This document shows positions 1-6,149 of a DNA stretch of 38,419 nt, piece by piece; position 1 is the stretch's first letter; the number at the start of each line of letters is the position of its first letter. This DNA is from Actinomadura rubrisoli. GTDB taxonomy: Bacteria; Actinomycetota; Actinomycetes; Streptosporangiales; Streptosporangiaceae. The DNA lies in the NCBI RefSeq assembly GCF_004349215.1, contig NZ_SMKU01000048.1:1-38419 (forward strand). The letters are read 5' to 3'. Made by a program: the position numbers and the translations under genes. A model generated the notes under the pieces. It was given only the letters and a program-made list of their open reading frames with translations. It was not told where the DNA came from and made no database searches.

Positions 1-42
1 GACTAAGGCGTGATGGCCGGGACCGGCCATCACGCCTTAGTC
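1..42. repeat. Perfect 20-bp inverted repeat with 2-nt spacer
   Basis: Bases 1-20 are the exact reverse complement of bases 23-42, separated only by GA. In RNA this would be a very stable hairpin ending one base before the AAGGAGG ribosome-binding site (43-49) of the ATPase gene at 58. It could be the terminator of an upstream gene, a cis-acting hairpin in the leader, or a fold-back artefact at a contig end, because the repeat begins exactly at the first base of the window. No T-tract follows it. Confidence 0.8.
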
Positions 43-57
43 AAGGAGGCGTTCCAC

Positions 58-609
58 ATGTCGGGCGAACACCACACCATCGAACTCCCTAGCGAAGCGG
101 GACGGCACGTCGACGCGCCGTCCCCCAACGGCGCCGCGCCGGACCACGCCGGCACCGCCACGGCGGTCGCCCCGCCCGCCGCGTCCGCGCCGGCCGTCCA
201 CCCCCCGATGCTGCTCGGCGAGCTGAGCCTGCCCGCGACGCACGAGTCCGTCCCGAGGGCCCGGGCGTTCAGCCGGGCCGTCACCGGCGCCTCCGGCGTC
301 GGGCACATCCGCGACGACGCGGAGGTGCTGGTCTCGGAGCTGGTCACCAACGCCGTCCAGCACACCAGGGCCCCCGGCTCGACGCTCTGCCTGCGCCTGC
401 TGCGCGCCGGCGCCCGGCTCCGCGTCGAGGTCCACGACCCGAGCCCGTCCGTCCCGCAGGCCCGGCAGGTCGACCTCATGGAGGAGACCGGCCGGGGCTG
501 GTTCCTCGTGGCGGTGATCGCCGAGCGCCACGGGACCGACCACACCGCGTCCGGCAAGTCGGTCTGGTGCGAGGTCCGCGCCTGGCCGCAGGACGAGCGG
601 CTCGCGTAG
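58..609 (+). CDS. Anti-sigma-factor-type ATP-binding protein (HATPase, RsbW-like)
   Basis: The 183-residue protein has a Pro/Ala-rich N-terminal half and a GHKL ATPase fold in the C-terminal half. The N-box reads ELVTNAVQHT, the G1-like segment VHDPSPS, and the G2 box GRGWFLVAVIAERHG. This is the compact 'ATP-binding protein' family of actinomycetes, related to RsbW/SpoIIAB. It has no histidine phosphoacceptor domain, so its role is probably to bind a sigma factor or anti-anti-sigma factor rather than to signal as a full kinase. The start at ATG 58 is chosen because AAGGAGG lies 8 nt upstream; a GTG at 10 lies inside the palindrome. No partner sigma or STAS gene is visible in the window. The family call is firm and the partner is unknown. 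Confidence 0.85.
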   Translation: MSGEHHTIELPSEAGRHVDAPSPNGAAPDHAGTATAVAPPAASAPAVHPPMLLGELSLPATHESVPRARAFSRAVTGASGVGHIRDDAEVLVSELVTNAVQHTRAPGSTLCLRLLRAGARLRVEVHDPSPSVPQARQVDLMEETGRGWFLVAVIAERHGTDHTASGKSVWCEVRAWPQDERLA

Positions 610-627
610 CGTCGCGGCGCCGCGACG
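610..627. terminator. Perfect 18-bp GC palindrome after the ATPase stop
   Basis: The sequence CGTCGCGGCGCCGCGACG immediately follows the TAG stop at 607-609 and is its own reverse complement. It can form a short GC hairpin without a T-run, the usual form of putative terminators in high-GC actinomycetes. A terminator role is inferred from position. Confidence 0.5.
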
Positions 628-719
628 GGTTCCGCCGGGCACGCGGGCGGCGGGACGCTCCGCGCGCGACGCCGACGAACCCCGGTGTGCCCGCGTTGAC
701 CTGCCGATGTACGCCCGAC

Positions 720-731
720 CGGAACGTTCCG
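720..731. promoter_or_regulatory. 12-bp palindrome upstream of the hypothetical gene
   Basis: CGGAACGTTCCG is a perfect palindrome 35 bp before the ATG at 766. A TTGACC hexamer lies at 696-701, but no convincing -10 follows at the right distance. This is a possible operator only; the rest of the 610-765 gap shows nothing else. Confidence 0.3.
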
Positions 732-765
732 CGGGCGTACGGATCGGCGGTGATGGGGATGTGCG

Positions 766-1113
766 ATGTCCGTGGACTGGTACCGGGCGGACGGGAGACC
801 CGCCACGTCGGACGAGGCGCAGCGGCTCCTGCTGGACGTAAGGGCGCGCCTGCTCGCGCAGGACGTCATCCGCGTCGGCGGTGTCGTCGTGGTCGTCTCG
901 ACGTGGTTCACCGTGACCGACCTGGGATTCGCCGCGAATGGGAGACCTTTGCTATGGCAGACGATCGCGTCCGATACGGCGATGCACGCCGATATCGGGC
1001 GGTACACGACACGGGAGCGGGCGGCGCGCGGCCACGCCGAGGCCGTCGCCATGATCACCGGCCGTCTCCGGGACCTGATGGCCCGGGCGGCCATGGACGA
1101 GGCGCGGTCATGA
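766..1113 (+). CDS. Hypothetical protein, 115 aa
   Basis: This small, mostly soluble protein matches no family that I recognise. Its central stretch VGGVVVVVSTWFTVTDLGF reads like a beta-hairpin rather than a membrane segment, and the C-terminal third is helical and rich in Arg, Ala and Met. Third codon positions are strongly G/C as in neighbouring genes, which supports real coding. ATG 766 has only a weak purine-rich upstream stretch (GGGGA). It sits between the ATPase gene and the conservon on the same strand, 39 bp before cvnA, so it may be cotranscribed with the conservon. Confidence 0.6.
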   Translation: MSVDWYRADGRPATSDEAQRLLLDVRARLLAQDVIRVGGVVVVVSTWFTVTDLGFAANGRPLLWQTIASDTAMHADIGRYTTRERAARGHAEAVAMITGRLRDLMARAAMDEARS

Positions 1114-1152
1114 CGGCCCGCGGCCCGTCCCGGCACGAGGGCGTGATCTGAC

Positions 1153-3942
1153 ATGGCGGCCGAGGGCCGGCGGAGACGCCCGATACGCCTGCGGATCACG
1201 GCGCTGCTGCTCGTGCCGCTGGTCTCGCTCATCACCCTCTGGGCGTTCGCCGCGAACATCACGCTGGGCGCGGCGTTCGAGAAATACGACTTCTCCACGA
1301 CGTACGAGAAGATGGGCCTCCCGGGCATCTACCTGGTGGGCCAGCTCCAGCAAGAGCGTTCCCTCAGCGTGGTGGCGCTGAGCACCCGCACCCCGCAGGC
1401 CCGGCAGAAGCTCGGCGTGCAGCGCGCGCGTGTCAACGCCGTCCAGGCCAAGTTCCGCAAGACGGCGCTCTCGTCCGACGCGCAGGACGCGGCCAAGCCC
1501 GAGACCGAGCGGCGGCTTTCCAAGGCGATCCGCTCCCTGGACGGCCTGGCCGACCTGCGGTCGAAGGTCGACTCCGGGCGCGCCCAGTCGCTGGAGGTCA
1601 TCGACTCCTACAGCACCGTCCTGGACGACGTCATCGCGGTCTTCAACGGCCTGGTGACGGTCAACGACCTGGCGATCTTCGAGCAGGGCCGCGCGCTCAT
1701 CGGGATCGGCAACGCCCGCGCGTACATGCTCCGCGAGGACGCGCTGGTCACGGCGGCGATGGCGCGAGGCGGCCGGTTGACCCCGGCCGAGCACCTGGCG
1801 TTCGTGCAGTGGGCGGCCAACGGGCGCCGCGAGTTCGACGCCGGGATGGCCGACCTCGACGACAGCATCCGCGAGCCGCTGGGGCAGCTCGCCTCGTCCG
1901 ACGGTTTCCAGCGGTACCGGGCGGCCGAGGCGGCGATCGTCGGCGCGCGCGGCGACCGGCTGCCCGGCGAGGCCGGCGACTGGTCGGCGACCACGGCGCT
2001 GCTGTCGCAGGCGTGGGAGCAGAAGGTCACGCAGGCCAGCCTGGCGCTGAACGAGATGGCCAAGCCGATCGGCGAGCGGATCGTGCTGCGGCTGATCCTC
2101 GCGGGCGGCTTCGGGCTGCTCGCGGTGATCGCGTCCATCGCGCTGTCGCTGCTGGCCGCGCGCAGCCTGTCGCGCGAGCTGCGCGACCTGCAGCGGGCCG
2201 CCCTGCACCTCGCCGAGGACCGGCTGCCCGCCGTGGTCGCCCGGCTCCGCCGCGGCGAGGAGGTGGACGTCCAGGCCGAGGCGCCGCCGCTCGTCATCGG
2301 CAAGAGCAAGGAGGTCGCGCGGGTCGGCGACGCCTTCACCCAGGTGCAGTACACCGCGATCGACACGGCCGTCAGGGAGTCCTACCTGCGGCAGGGCATC
2401 AGCCGGGTGTTCCTCAACGTCGCCTGGCGCAGCCAGTCCCTGCTGCACCGCCAGCTGCGCATGCTGGACGAGATGGAGCGCCGCGCGTCCGACCCGAAGG
2501 CGCTGGAGGACCTGTTCCGCCTCGATCACCTCACCACCCGCATGCGGCGCCACGCCGAGGGCCTGGTCATCCTGTCCGGGACGTCGCCCGGCCGCGGGTG
2601 GAGCCGCCCGGTGCACGTCGAGGACGTCCTGCGCGCCGCCGTCGCGGAGGTCGAGGACTACACCCGCGTGGAGGTCGTCGTGGTCTCCGGCGGCGCCGCG
2701 GTGATCGGGGAGACCGTGGCCGACGTCATCCACCTGCTCGCCGAGCTGATCGAGAACGCCACGGTGTTCTCGCCCGCGCCGACCGAGGTCCTGGTCCGCG
2801 GCGAGATGGGCGCGAACGGGTTCGCCGTCGACATCGTGGACCGCGGGATCGGGCTCGACCAGTCCGAGCTGGACGCGCTCAACCTGCGGCTGGCGCGCCC
2901 GCCCGAGTTCGACCTGGCCGTCACCGACCGCCTCGGCCTGTTCGTCGTCGCCCGCCTCGCGGGGCGGCACGGCATCAAGGTCGCGCTGCAGCCGTCGGTG
3001 TACGGCGGCGTCAGCGCGGTCGTGCTGATCCCGCGCGAGCTGATCGTGCACGTCGACCAGCCCGAGGACGAGACGGGCGACGCCCCGGTGGCGCGCGGCG
3101 TCCCGGCCGCCCACGACGTCCCGGTCGCGCATGACGCACCGGTCGCGCGGTCGATCCCCACGGAGCCGTTCACGGCGGGCACCGTCGGGAACGGCTCGGG
3201 CCAGCTGTGGCCGTCGTCCACGGCGATGCTCAACGCGCCCACCCCCTACGACGTGGCCGACCCGCAGCAGGACGGGCCGGTGCACGAGGGTCCCGTCCAT
3301 GAGGGGCCCGTCCACGACGGGGCGGTGCACAACGGATTCGGGAACGACGGGTTCGGAAACGACGGACTAGGACCCAATGGGTTCGGGAACGACGGGTTCG
3401 GTAACGACGGGTTCGGGCACGACATGCCGGACGGGCCGATACCCGGGTCGCCTGTGTCGTTCGAGGCGCCGACCTCCTACGAGACGCCTCCCTCGTACGA
3501 GACCCGGCCGGCGTACGACGCGACGCGTCCCCTCCAGGCCGCCGACCCCTACGGCGGGACGGGCTCGTTCAGCGCGCCGTCCTCGTTCGGGGAGGGCCAG
3601 TCCTTCGGCGAGGGCCAGTCCCTCGGGGAGGGCCGGCCGTTCGGAGAGGCACAGCCGGTCGGGGAGACGCAGCCGTTCGCGCAGGCGCCACCGCAGCAGG
3701 AGCAGACCGGCCCCGGCGGGCGCGCCCCGCTGCCGCGCCGGGTGCGCAGGGCCAGCCTGGCCCCGCAGCTGCGCGACGCCGATCCGCACGCCGCACCGCC
3801 TCCCACGGAGGACACGCTGGCCGCCTGGGAGGAGCGCTCGGCCGAGGCATCCCGGGATCTGTTCGCGTCCCTGCAGGCGGGATGGCTGCGCGGCCGCGAC
3901 GAGGACGAGGGACCCGCAGACGCCACGAAGGGAAGATCATGA
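1153..3942 (+). CDS. cvnA: Conservon sensor histidine-kinase-like protein CvnA (nitrate/sulphate-sensing type)
   Basis: A 929-residue membrane protein. One membrane helix lies near residues 14-36 and another near 315-338. The extracytoplasmic region between them matches the NIT-type sensing domain found in CvnA proteins. A HAMP-like linker, a degenerate dimerisation helix (LDHLTTRMRRH) and a GHKL ATPase follow, with N-box ELIENATVFSP, G1 DRGIGL and G2 GLFVVARLAGRHG. From about residue 640 the tail is low-complexity and contains two tandem repeat blocks. Conservons in Streptomyces form a membrane-associated complex compared with eukaryotic G-protein-coupled signalling. The ATG follows GAGGG about 10 nt upstream. 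The stop overlaps the start of cvnB (ATGA), indicating translational coupling. The ligand is unknown. Confidence 0.93.
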   Translation: MAAEGRRRRPIRLRITALLLVPLVSLITLWAFAANITLGAAFEKYDFSTTYEKMGLPGIYLVGQLQQERSLSVVALSTRTPQARQKLGVQRARVNAVQAKFRKTALSSDAQDAAKPETERRLSKAIRSLDGLADLRSKVDSGRAQSLEVIDSYSTVLDDVIAVFNGLVTVNDLAIFEQGRALIGIGNARAYMLREDALVTAAMARGGRLTPAEHLAFVQWAANGRREFDAGMADLDDSIREPLGQLASSDGFQRYRAAEAAIVGARGDRLPGEAGDWSATTALLSQAWEQKVTQASLALNEMAKPIGERIVLRLILAGGFGLLAVIASIALSLLAARSLSRELRDLQRAALHLAEDRLPAVVARLRRGEEVDVQAEAPPLVIGKSKEVARVGDAFTQVQYTAIDTAVRESYLRQGISRVFLNVAWRSQSLLHRQLRMLDEMERRASDPKALEDLFRLDHLTTRMRRHAEGLVILSGTSPGRGWSRPVHVEDVLRAAVAEVEDYTRVEVVVVSGGAAVIGETVADVIHLLAELIENATVFSPAPTEVLVRGEMGANGFAVDIVDRGIGLDQSELDALNLRLARPPEFDLAVTDRLGLFVVARLAGRHGIKVALQPSVYGGVSAVVLIPRELIVHVDQPEDETGDAPVARGVPAAHDVPVAHDAPVARSIPTEPFTAGTVGNGSGQLWPSSTAMLNAPTPYDVADPQQDGPVHEGPVHEGPVHDGAVHNGFGNDGFGNDGLGPNGFGNDGFGNDGFGHDMPDGPIPGSPVSFEAPTSYETPPSYETRPAYDATRPLQAADPYGGTGSFSAPSSFGEGQSFGEGQSLGEGRPFGEAQPVGETQPFAQAPPQQEQTGPGGRAPLPRRVRRASLAPQLRDADPHAAPPPTEDTLAAWEERSAEASRDLFASLQAGWLRGRDEDEGPADATKGRS
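3274..3423 (+). repeat. Ten tandem 15-bp units in cvnA (pentapeptide repeats)
   Basis: Ten in-frame 15-bp units encode pentapeptides: GPVHE, GPVHE, GPVHD, GAVHN, GFGND, GFGND, GLGPN, GFGND, GFGND, GFGHD (residues about 708-757 of CvnA). The first four are His-containing and the last six Phe/Asn-rich, which suggests two successive expansion events. The DNA units are near-identical, so copy number could vary by slippage. Confidence 0.9.
3583..3690 (+). repeat. Six tandem 18-bp units in cvnA (hexapeptide repeats)
   Basis: Six in-frame 18-bp units encode SFGEGQ, SFGEGQ, SLGEGR, PFGEAQ, PVGETQ, PFAQAP (residues about 811-846). They decay progressively from the first to the last copy. They lie in the disordered cytoplasmic tail of CvnA. 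Confidence 0.88.
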
Positions 3943-4358
3943 CTCAGCAGGGAGTCGCCGCCGAACTGGGCTGGCTACTGGACGACCTGGTCGACCGCGT
4001 TCCCCAGGTGCGGAAGGTCGTCGTCCTCTCGCGCGACGGCCTGGTCATGGGGGCGTCCCGCGGCGTCGGCCGCGAGGACTCGGAGTACCTGGCCGCGCTG
4101 GCCGCCGGGTTCCACAGCCTGGCGATCGGGGCCAAGCCGCAGCTGGACTCCGGCGAGATCCGCCAGGCCCTCATCGAGATGGACAAGGGCCTGTTCTTCG
4201 TGGTCCCGGCGGGCGCGAACAGCTGCCTGGCCCTGCTCAGCGAGGTCGGCGCCAACGCGGGCCTCGTCGCCTACGAGATGACGATGCTGGTCAGGCGCGT
4301 CGGCAAACAGCTGTCGACGGGGCTGAGACAGGCCGGACCGGGACCTGGATCCGGGTGA
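3939..4358 (+). CDS. cvnB: Conservon roadblock/LC7-domain protein CvnB
   Basis: The 139-residue protein is a single roadblock/LC7 domain. It carries typical segments such as VVVLSRDGLVMGAS, an EDSEYLAALAAGFHSLA helix and the FFVVPAGANSCLALL strand pair. Roadblock proteins act as scaffolds or regulators of small GTPases, and here the natural partner is CvnD. The ATG at 3939 overlaps the cvnA stop (TGA 3940-3942). The gene is followed 6 bp later by cvnC. Length and position are standard for the second conservon gene. Confidence 0.93.
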   Translation: MTQQGVAAELGWLLDDLVDRVPQVRKVVVLSRDGLVMGASRGVGREDSEYLAALAAGFHSLAIGAKPQLDSGEIRQALIEMDKGLFFVVPAGANSCLALLSEVGANAGLVAYEMTMLVRRVGKQLSTGLRQAGPGPGSG

Positions 4359-4364
4359 CCCCCC

Positions 4365-4772
4365 ATGGACCCCAATGCCCCCGGCGCATCCCGGGGTCCC
4401 GGAAGGGAACGGTGGCTCGACGCCGCCGCCGGACCCATCGTCCGCCCCTACGCGGTGACGCGCGGCCGGACGCAGCCCAGCGGCGAGCCGCTGGACATCG
4501 TGTCGATCCTCGTCGCGACCGGGAAGCAGCCGCCCGAGCCCGGCCGCCTGTCGCGCGAGCAGCGCCGCCTGCTGGCGCTGTGCCGCCGTCCGCACACCGT
4601 CGCGGACCTCGGCTCGGATCTCGACCTGCCGCTCGGCGTGGTCCGCGTGCTCGCGGGCGACCTGCTGGACTCGGGACTGGTGGCCGTCCAGCGGTGGTCC
4701 ACGCCGTCCGTCCAGCCCCATACCGACCAGAACCTGCTCAGGAGGGTGCTCGATGAACTCCGTGCGCTCTGA
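4365..4772 (+). CDS. cvnC: Conservon DUF742 protein CvnC
   Basis: The 135-residue protein is of the DUF742 family. It has the typical opening IVRPYAVTRGRTQP and a winged-helix-like C-terminal part (LSREQRRLLALCRRPHTVADLGSDLDLPLGVVRVLAGDLLDSGLV, summarised here as residues about 64-108). DUF742 proteins are the third conserved member of conservons; their biochemical role is not well defined. The ATG at 4365 lacks a clear ribosome-binding site, which fits coupling to cvnB ending 6 bp before. The last 20 bases overlap cvnD. Confidence 0.92.
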   Translation: MDPNAPGASRGPGRERWLDAAAGPIVRPYAVTRGRTQPSGEPLDIVSILVATGKQPPEPGRLSREQRRLLALCRRPHTVADLGSDLDLPLGVVRVLAGDLLDSGLVAVQRWSTPSVQPHTDQNLLRRVLDELRAL

Positions 4773-5436
4773 CCCGCCGCCGGACGGCCGCCCGGCCGAC
4801 GACGAGGCGGGCGACCGGTACGACGGCCCGCGCGTCGCGCTGAAGATCCTCGTCGCCGGCGGCTTCGGGGTCGGCAAGACGACGATGGTCGGCGCGGTCA
4901 GCGAGATCCGCCCGCTGCGCACCGAGGAGGCGCTCACCGACGCGAGCGTCGGCGTGGACGACCTCGACGGCGTGGCGGCCAAGAGCACGACCACCGTGGC
5001 CATGGACTTCGGCCGCATCACCCTGCGCGACGGCGTCGCGATCTACCTGTTCGGGACGCCGGGCCAGGAGCGGTTCTGGTTCATGTGGAACGAGCTGTCG
5101 CGCGGGGCGCTCGGCGCGGTCGTCCTGGCCGACACGCGGAGGCTCACGTCGAGCTTCGCGTCCATCGACTACTTCGAGGAGAGGGGCACGCCGTTCGTGG
5201 TCGCGGTCAACTGCTTCGACGGCGCCGACCGGTACGACCCGCCGGAGGTCCGCACGGCTTTGGACATCGACCCGCACGTGCCCGTCCTGCTGTGCGACGC
5301 GCGGCAGACCGGGTCGGCGAAGGAGATCCTGGTGGCGCTGGTCGAGCACGCCCTGCGGCTGGCCGGCGGCCAGGCGACGAACGGCCGGGGCGAGAGCCCG
5401 CGGGCGTGGCAGTCGGTGTCGTCAGCGGAGGAGTGA
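4753..5436 (+). CDS. cvnD: Conservon GTP-binding protein CvnD
   Basis: The 227-residue P-loop GTPase has its Walker A at residues 36-44 (GGFGVGKTT). A switch II-like GTPGQERF follows near residue 99. The position of the usual NKxD specificity motif reads AVNCFDG, so nucleotide specificity is relaxed or uses another residue, as is common in CvnD/MglA-like proteins. It is expected to cycle between nucleotide states with CvnB and CvnA at the membrane. The ATG at 4753 is set by AGGAGG at 4740-4745. It overlaps cvnC by 20 bp, so the four conservon genes form one translationally coupled operon. Confidence 0.93.
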   Translation: MNSVRSDPPPDGRPADDEAGDRYDGPRVALKILVAGGFGVGKTTMVGAVSEIRPLRTEEALTDASVGVDDLDGVAAKSTTTVAMDFGRITLRDGVAIYLFGTPGQERFWFMWNELSRGALGAVVLADTRRLTSSFASIDYFEERGTPFVVAVNCFDGADRYDPPEVRTALDIDPHVPVLLCDARQTGSAKEILVALVEHALRLAGGQATNGRGESPRAWQSVSSAEE

Positions 5437-5457
5437 GCCGCGTCGTCCCCGCCCGGG

Positions 5458-5574
5458 TCAGGCGCCCTCGGAGGCGGCGTCCGGCTCGTTCTGTGTGTCG
5501 TCCTGAGCGTCGTTCTGCGTATCGTTCTGCGCCTGGGGCGGCGGCCCGGCCTGTCCGTCCGGTGCCGGGGTCTA
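5458..5574 (-). other. In-frame coding-like tail beyond the HxlR amber stop
   Basis: On the minus strand the HxlR gene ends at TAG (5572-5574). The same frame then stays open for 37 sense codons to a TGA at 5458-5460. The predicted tail begins TPAPDGQAGPPPQ, then has a Gln/Asn/Asp-rich run (QNDTQNDAQDD), and ends EPDAASEGA. Such acidic, low-complexity C-termini are normal in actinobacterial proteins. The reading suggests a former CAG (Gln) codon changed to TAG, a sequencing error, or amber readthrough. If read through, only 21 bp would separate it from the convergent cvnD. Confidence 0.55.
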
Positions 5575-6057
5575 GGGCTCGGGGTCGCGCGGCGGGCGCA
5601 TGACGATCTCGCTCACCCCGACGGCGTGGCCGGACGTGCAGCGGACCTCCGACGCGACGTCCTCGCCGCAGCCAGCGTGCGTGAGCGTGACCTGCCGCCC
5701 CTCCTCGTGCGGGAGGTAGGTCTCGCCCCACTCCATGAGGCCGACCAGGGTGGGCGCGAGGTCCAGCCCCATCTTCGTCAGGTGGTACTCGTAGCGGGTG
5801 CGCTGGCCGGGCTCCTGGTACGGCTCCCTGCTGAGCAGGCCCGCCTTCACGAGGTGGCGCAGGCGTGCGGTGACGGCCGATTCGGTCATCTCCAGGTTCC
5901 GCACGAAGTCGCCGAAACGGTTCGTCCCGAAGTAAGCCTCGCTGAGCACCAGGACCGCCGACGGCGGACCGAGGGCCGCGAGCGTCCTGGCCACCGGGCA
6001 GTTCTGCATCGACCAGGTGCCGCGGTCGGCGAAGTGCCCTTCTAGTGTGATCGTCAC
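5572..6057 (-). CDS. HxlR-family winged-helix regulator, probably truncated
   Basis: The 161-residue protein has the HxlR signature: RGTWSMQNCPVARTLAALG followed by the winged helix LSEAYFGTNRFGDFVRNLEMTESAV (residues about 36-60) and ARLRHLVKAGLLSREPY. HxlR proteins are dimeric DNA-binding regulators, often with a sensory cysteine near the N-terminus; CPVAR supplies one here. A GTG start at 6057 is chosen because a TATACT -10 lies 7 nt upstream, giving a leaderless mRNA, and because homologues start shortly before RGTW. The gene is divergent from the efflux pump at 6132 and probably represses it and itself through the two dyads between them. The frame continues beyond the TAG stop (see 5458-5574). 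Confidence 0.85.
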   Translation of the reverse strand: MTITLEGHFADRGTWSMQNCPVARTLAALGPPSAVLVLSEAYFGTNRFGDFVRNLEMTESAVTARLRHLVKAGLLSREPYQEPGQRTRYEYHLTKMGLDLAPTLVGLMEWGETYLPHEEGRQVTLTHAGCGEDVASEVRCTSGHAVGVSEIVMRPPRDPEP

Positions 6058-6070
6058 ACCGGGGAGTATA
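6055..6070 (-). promoter_or_regulatory. -10 element and leaderless GTG start of the HxlR gene
   Basis: On the minus strand TATACT (6070-6065) is followed by 7 nt and then GTG (6057-6055), the chosen start codon. The transcript would therefore begin at or next to the start codon. The -35 region falls inside operator 1 and has no good TTGACA match. Confidence 0.5.
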
Positions 6071-6084
6071 CGCCGGAAATCCAC

Positions 6085-6108
6085 CTGACTTGTATTGACC
6101 AAAGTCAG
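6085..6108. promoter_or_regulatory. Operator 1: CTGACT-N12-AGTCAG dyad
   Basis: The perfect inverted repeat CTGACT (6085-6090) and AGTCAG (6103-6108) is separated by 12 bp. It covers the -35 hexamer of the efflux gene (6095-6100) and the -35 region of the HxlR gene. Operator 2 has the same half-sites and spacing 41 bp away. It is the likely HxlR binding site; that assignment is inferred. Confidence 0.7.
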
Positions 6109-6123
6109 CTCGCTCGCTAGCCT
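6095..6123 (+). promoter_or_regulatory. Promoter of the DHA2 efflux gene
   Basis: The -35 TTGACC (6095-6100) is followed by 17 bp and the -10 TAGCCT (6118-6123). The expected start of transcription is about 6130-6132, at the ATG (6132), so the mRNA is probably leaderless. The -35 lies within operator 1. Confidence 0.6.
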
Positions 6124-6125
6124 CC

Positions 6126-6149
6126 CTGACTATGGTGGAACAAAGTCAG
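6126..6149. promoter_or_regulatory. Operator 2: CTGACT-N12-AGTCAG dyad over the start codon
   Basis: CTGACT (6126-6131) and AGTCAG (6144-6149) repeat the exact half-sites and 12-bp spacing of operator 1. The dyad straddles the transcription start and the first codons of the efflux gene, an arrangement fit for repression. Centre-to-centre distance from operator 1 is 41 bp, about four helical turns. Confidence 0.7.

Noticed and set aside
1108..3330. Long antisense open frame (740 codons) opposite cvnA
   Set aside because: It is Arg/Gly/Asp/His-rich with no domain and mirrors the codon bias of cvnA, a typical high-GC shadow frame.
3274..3423. CRISPR-like short repeats
   Set aside because: The units are contiguous with no spacers, are in frame, and encode pentapeptides inside cvnA.
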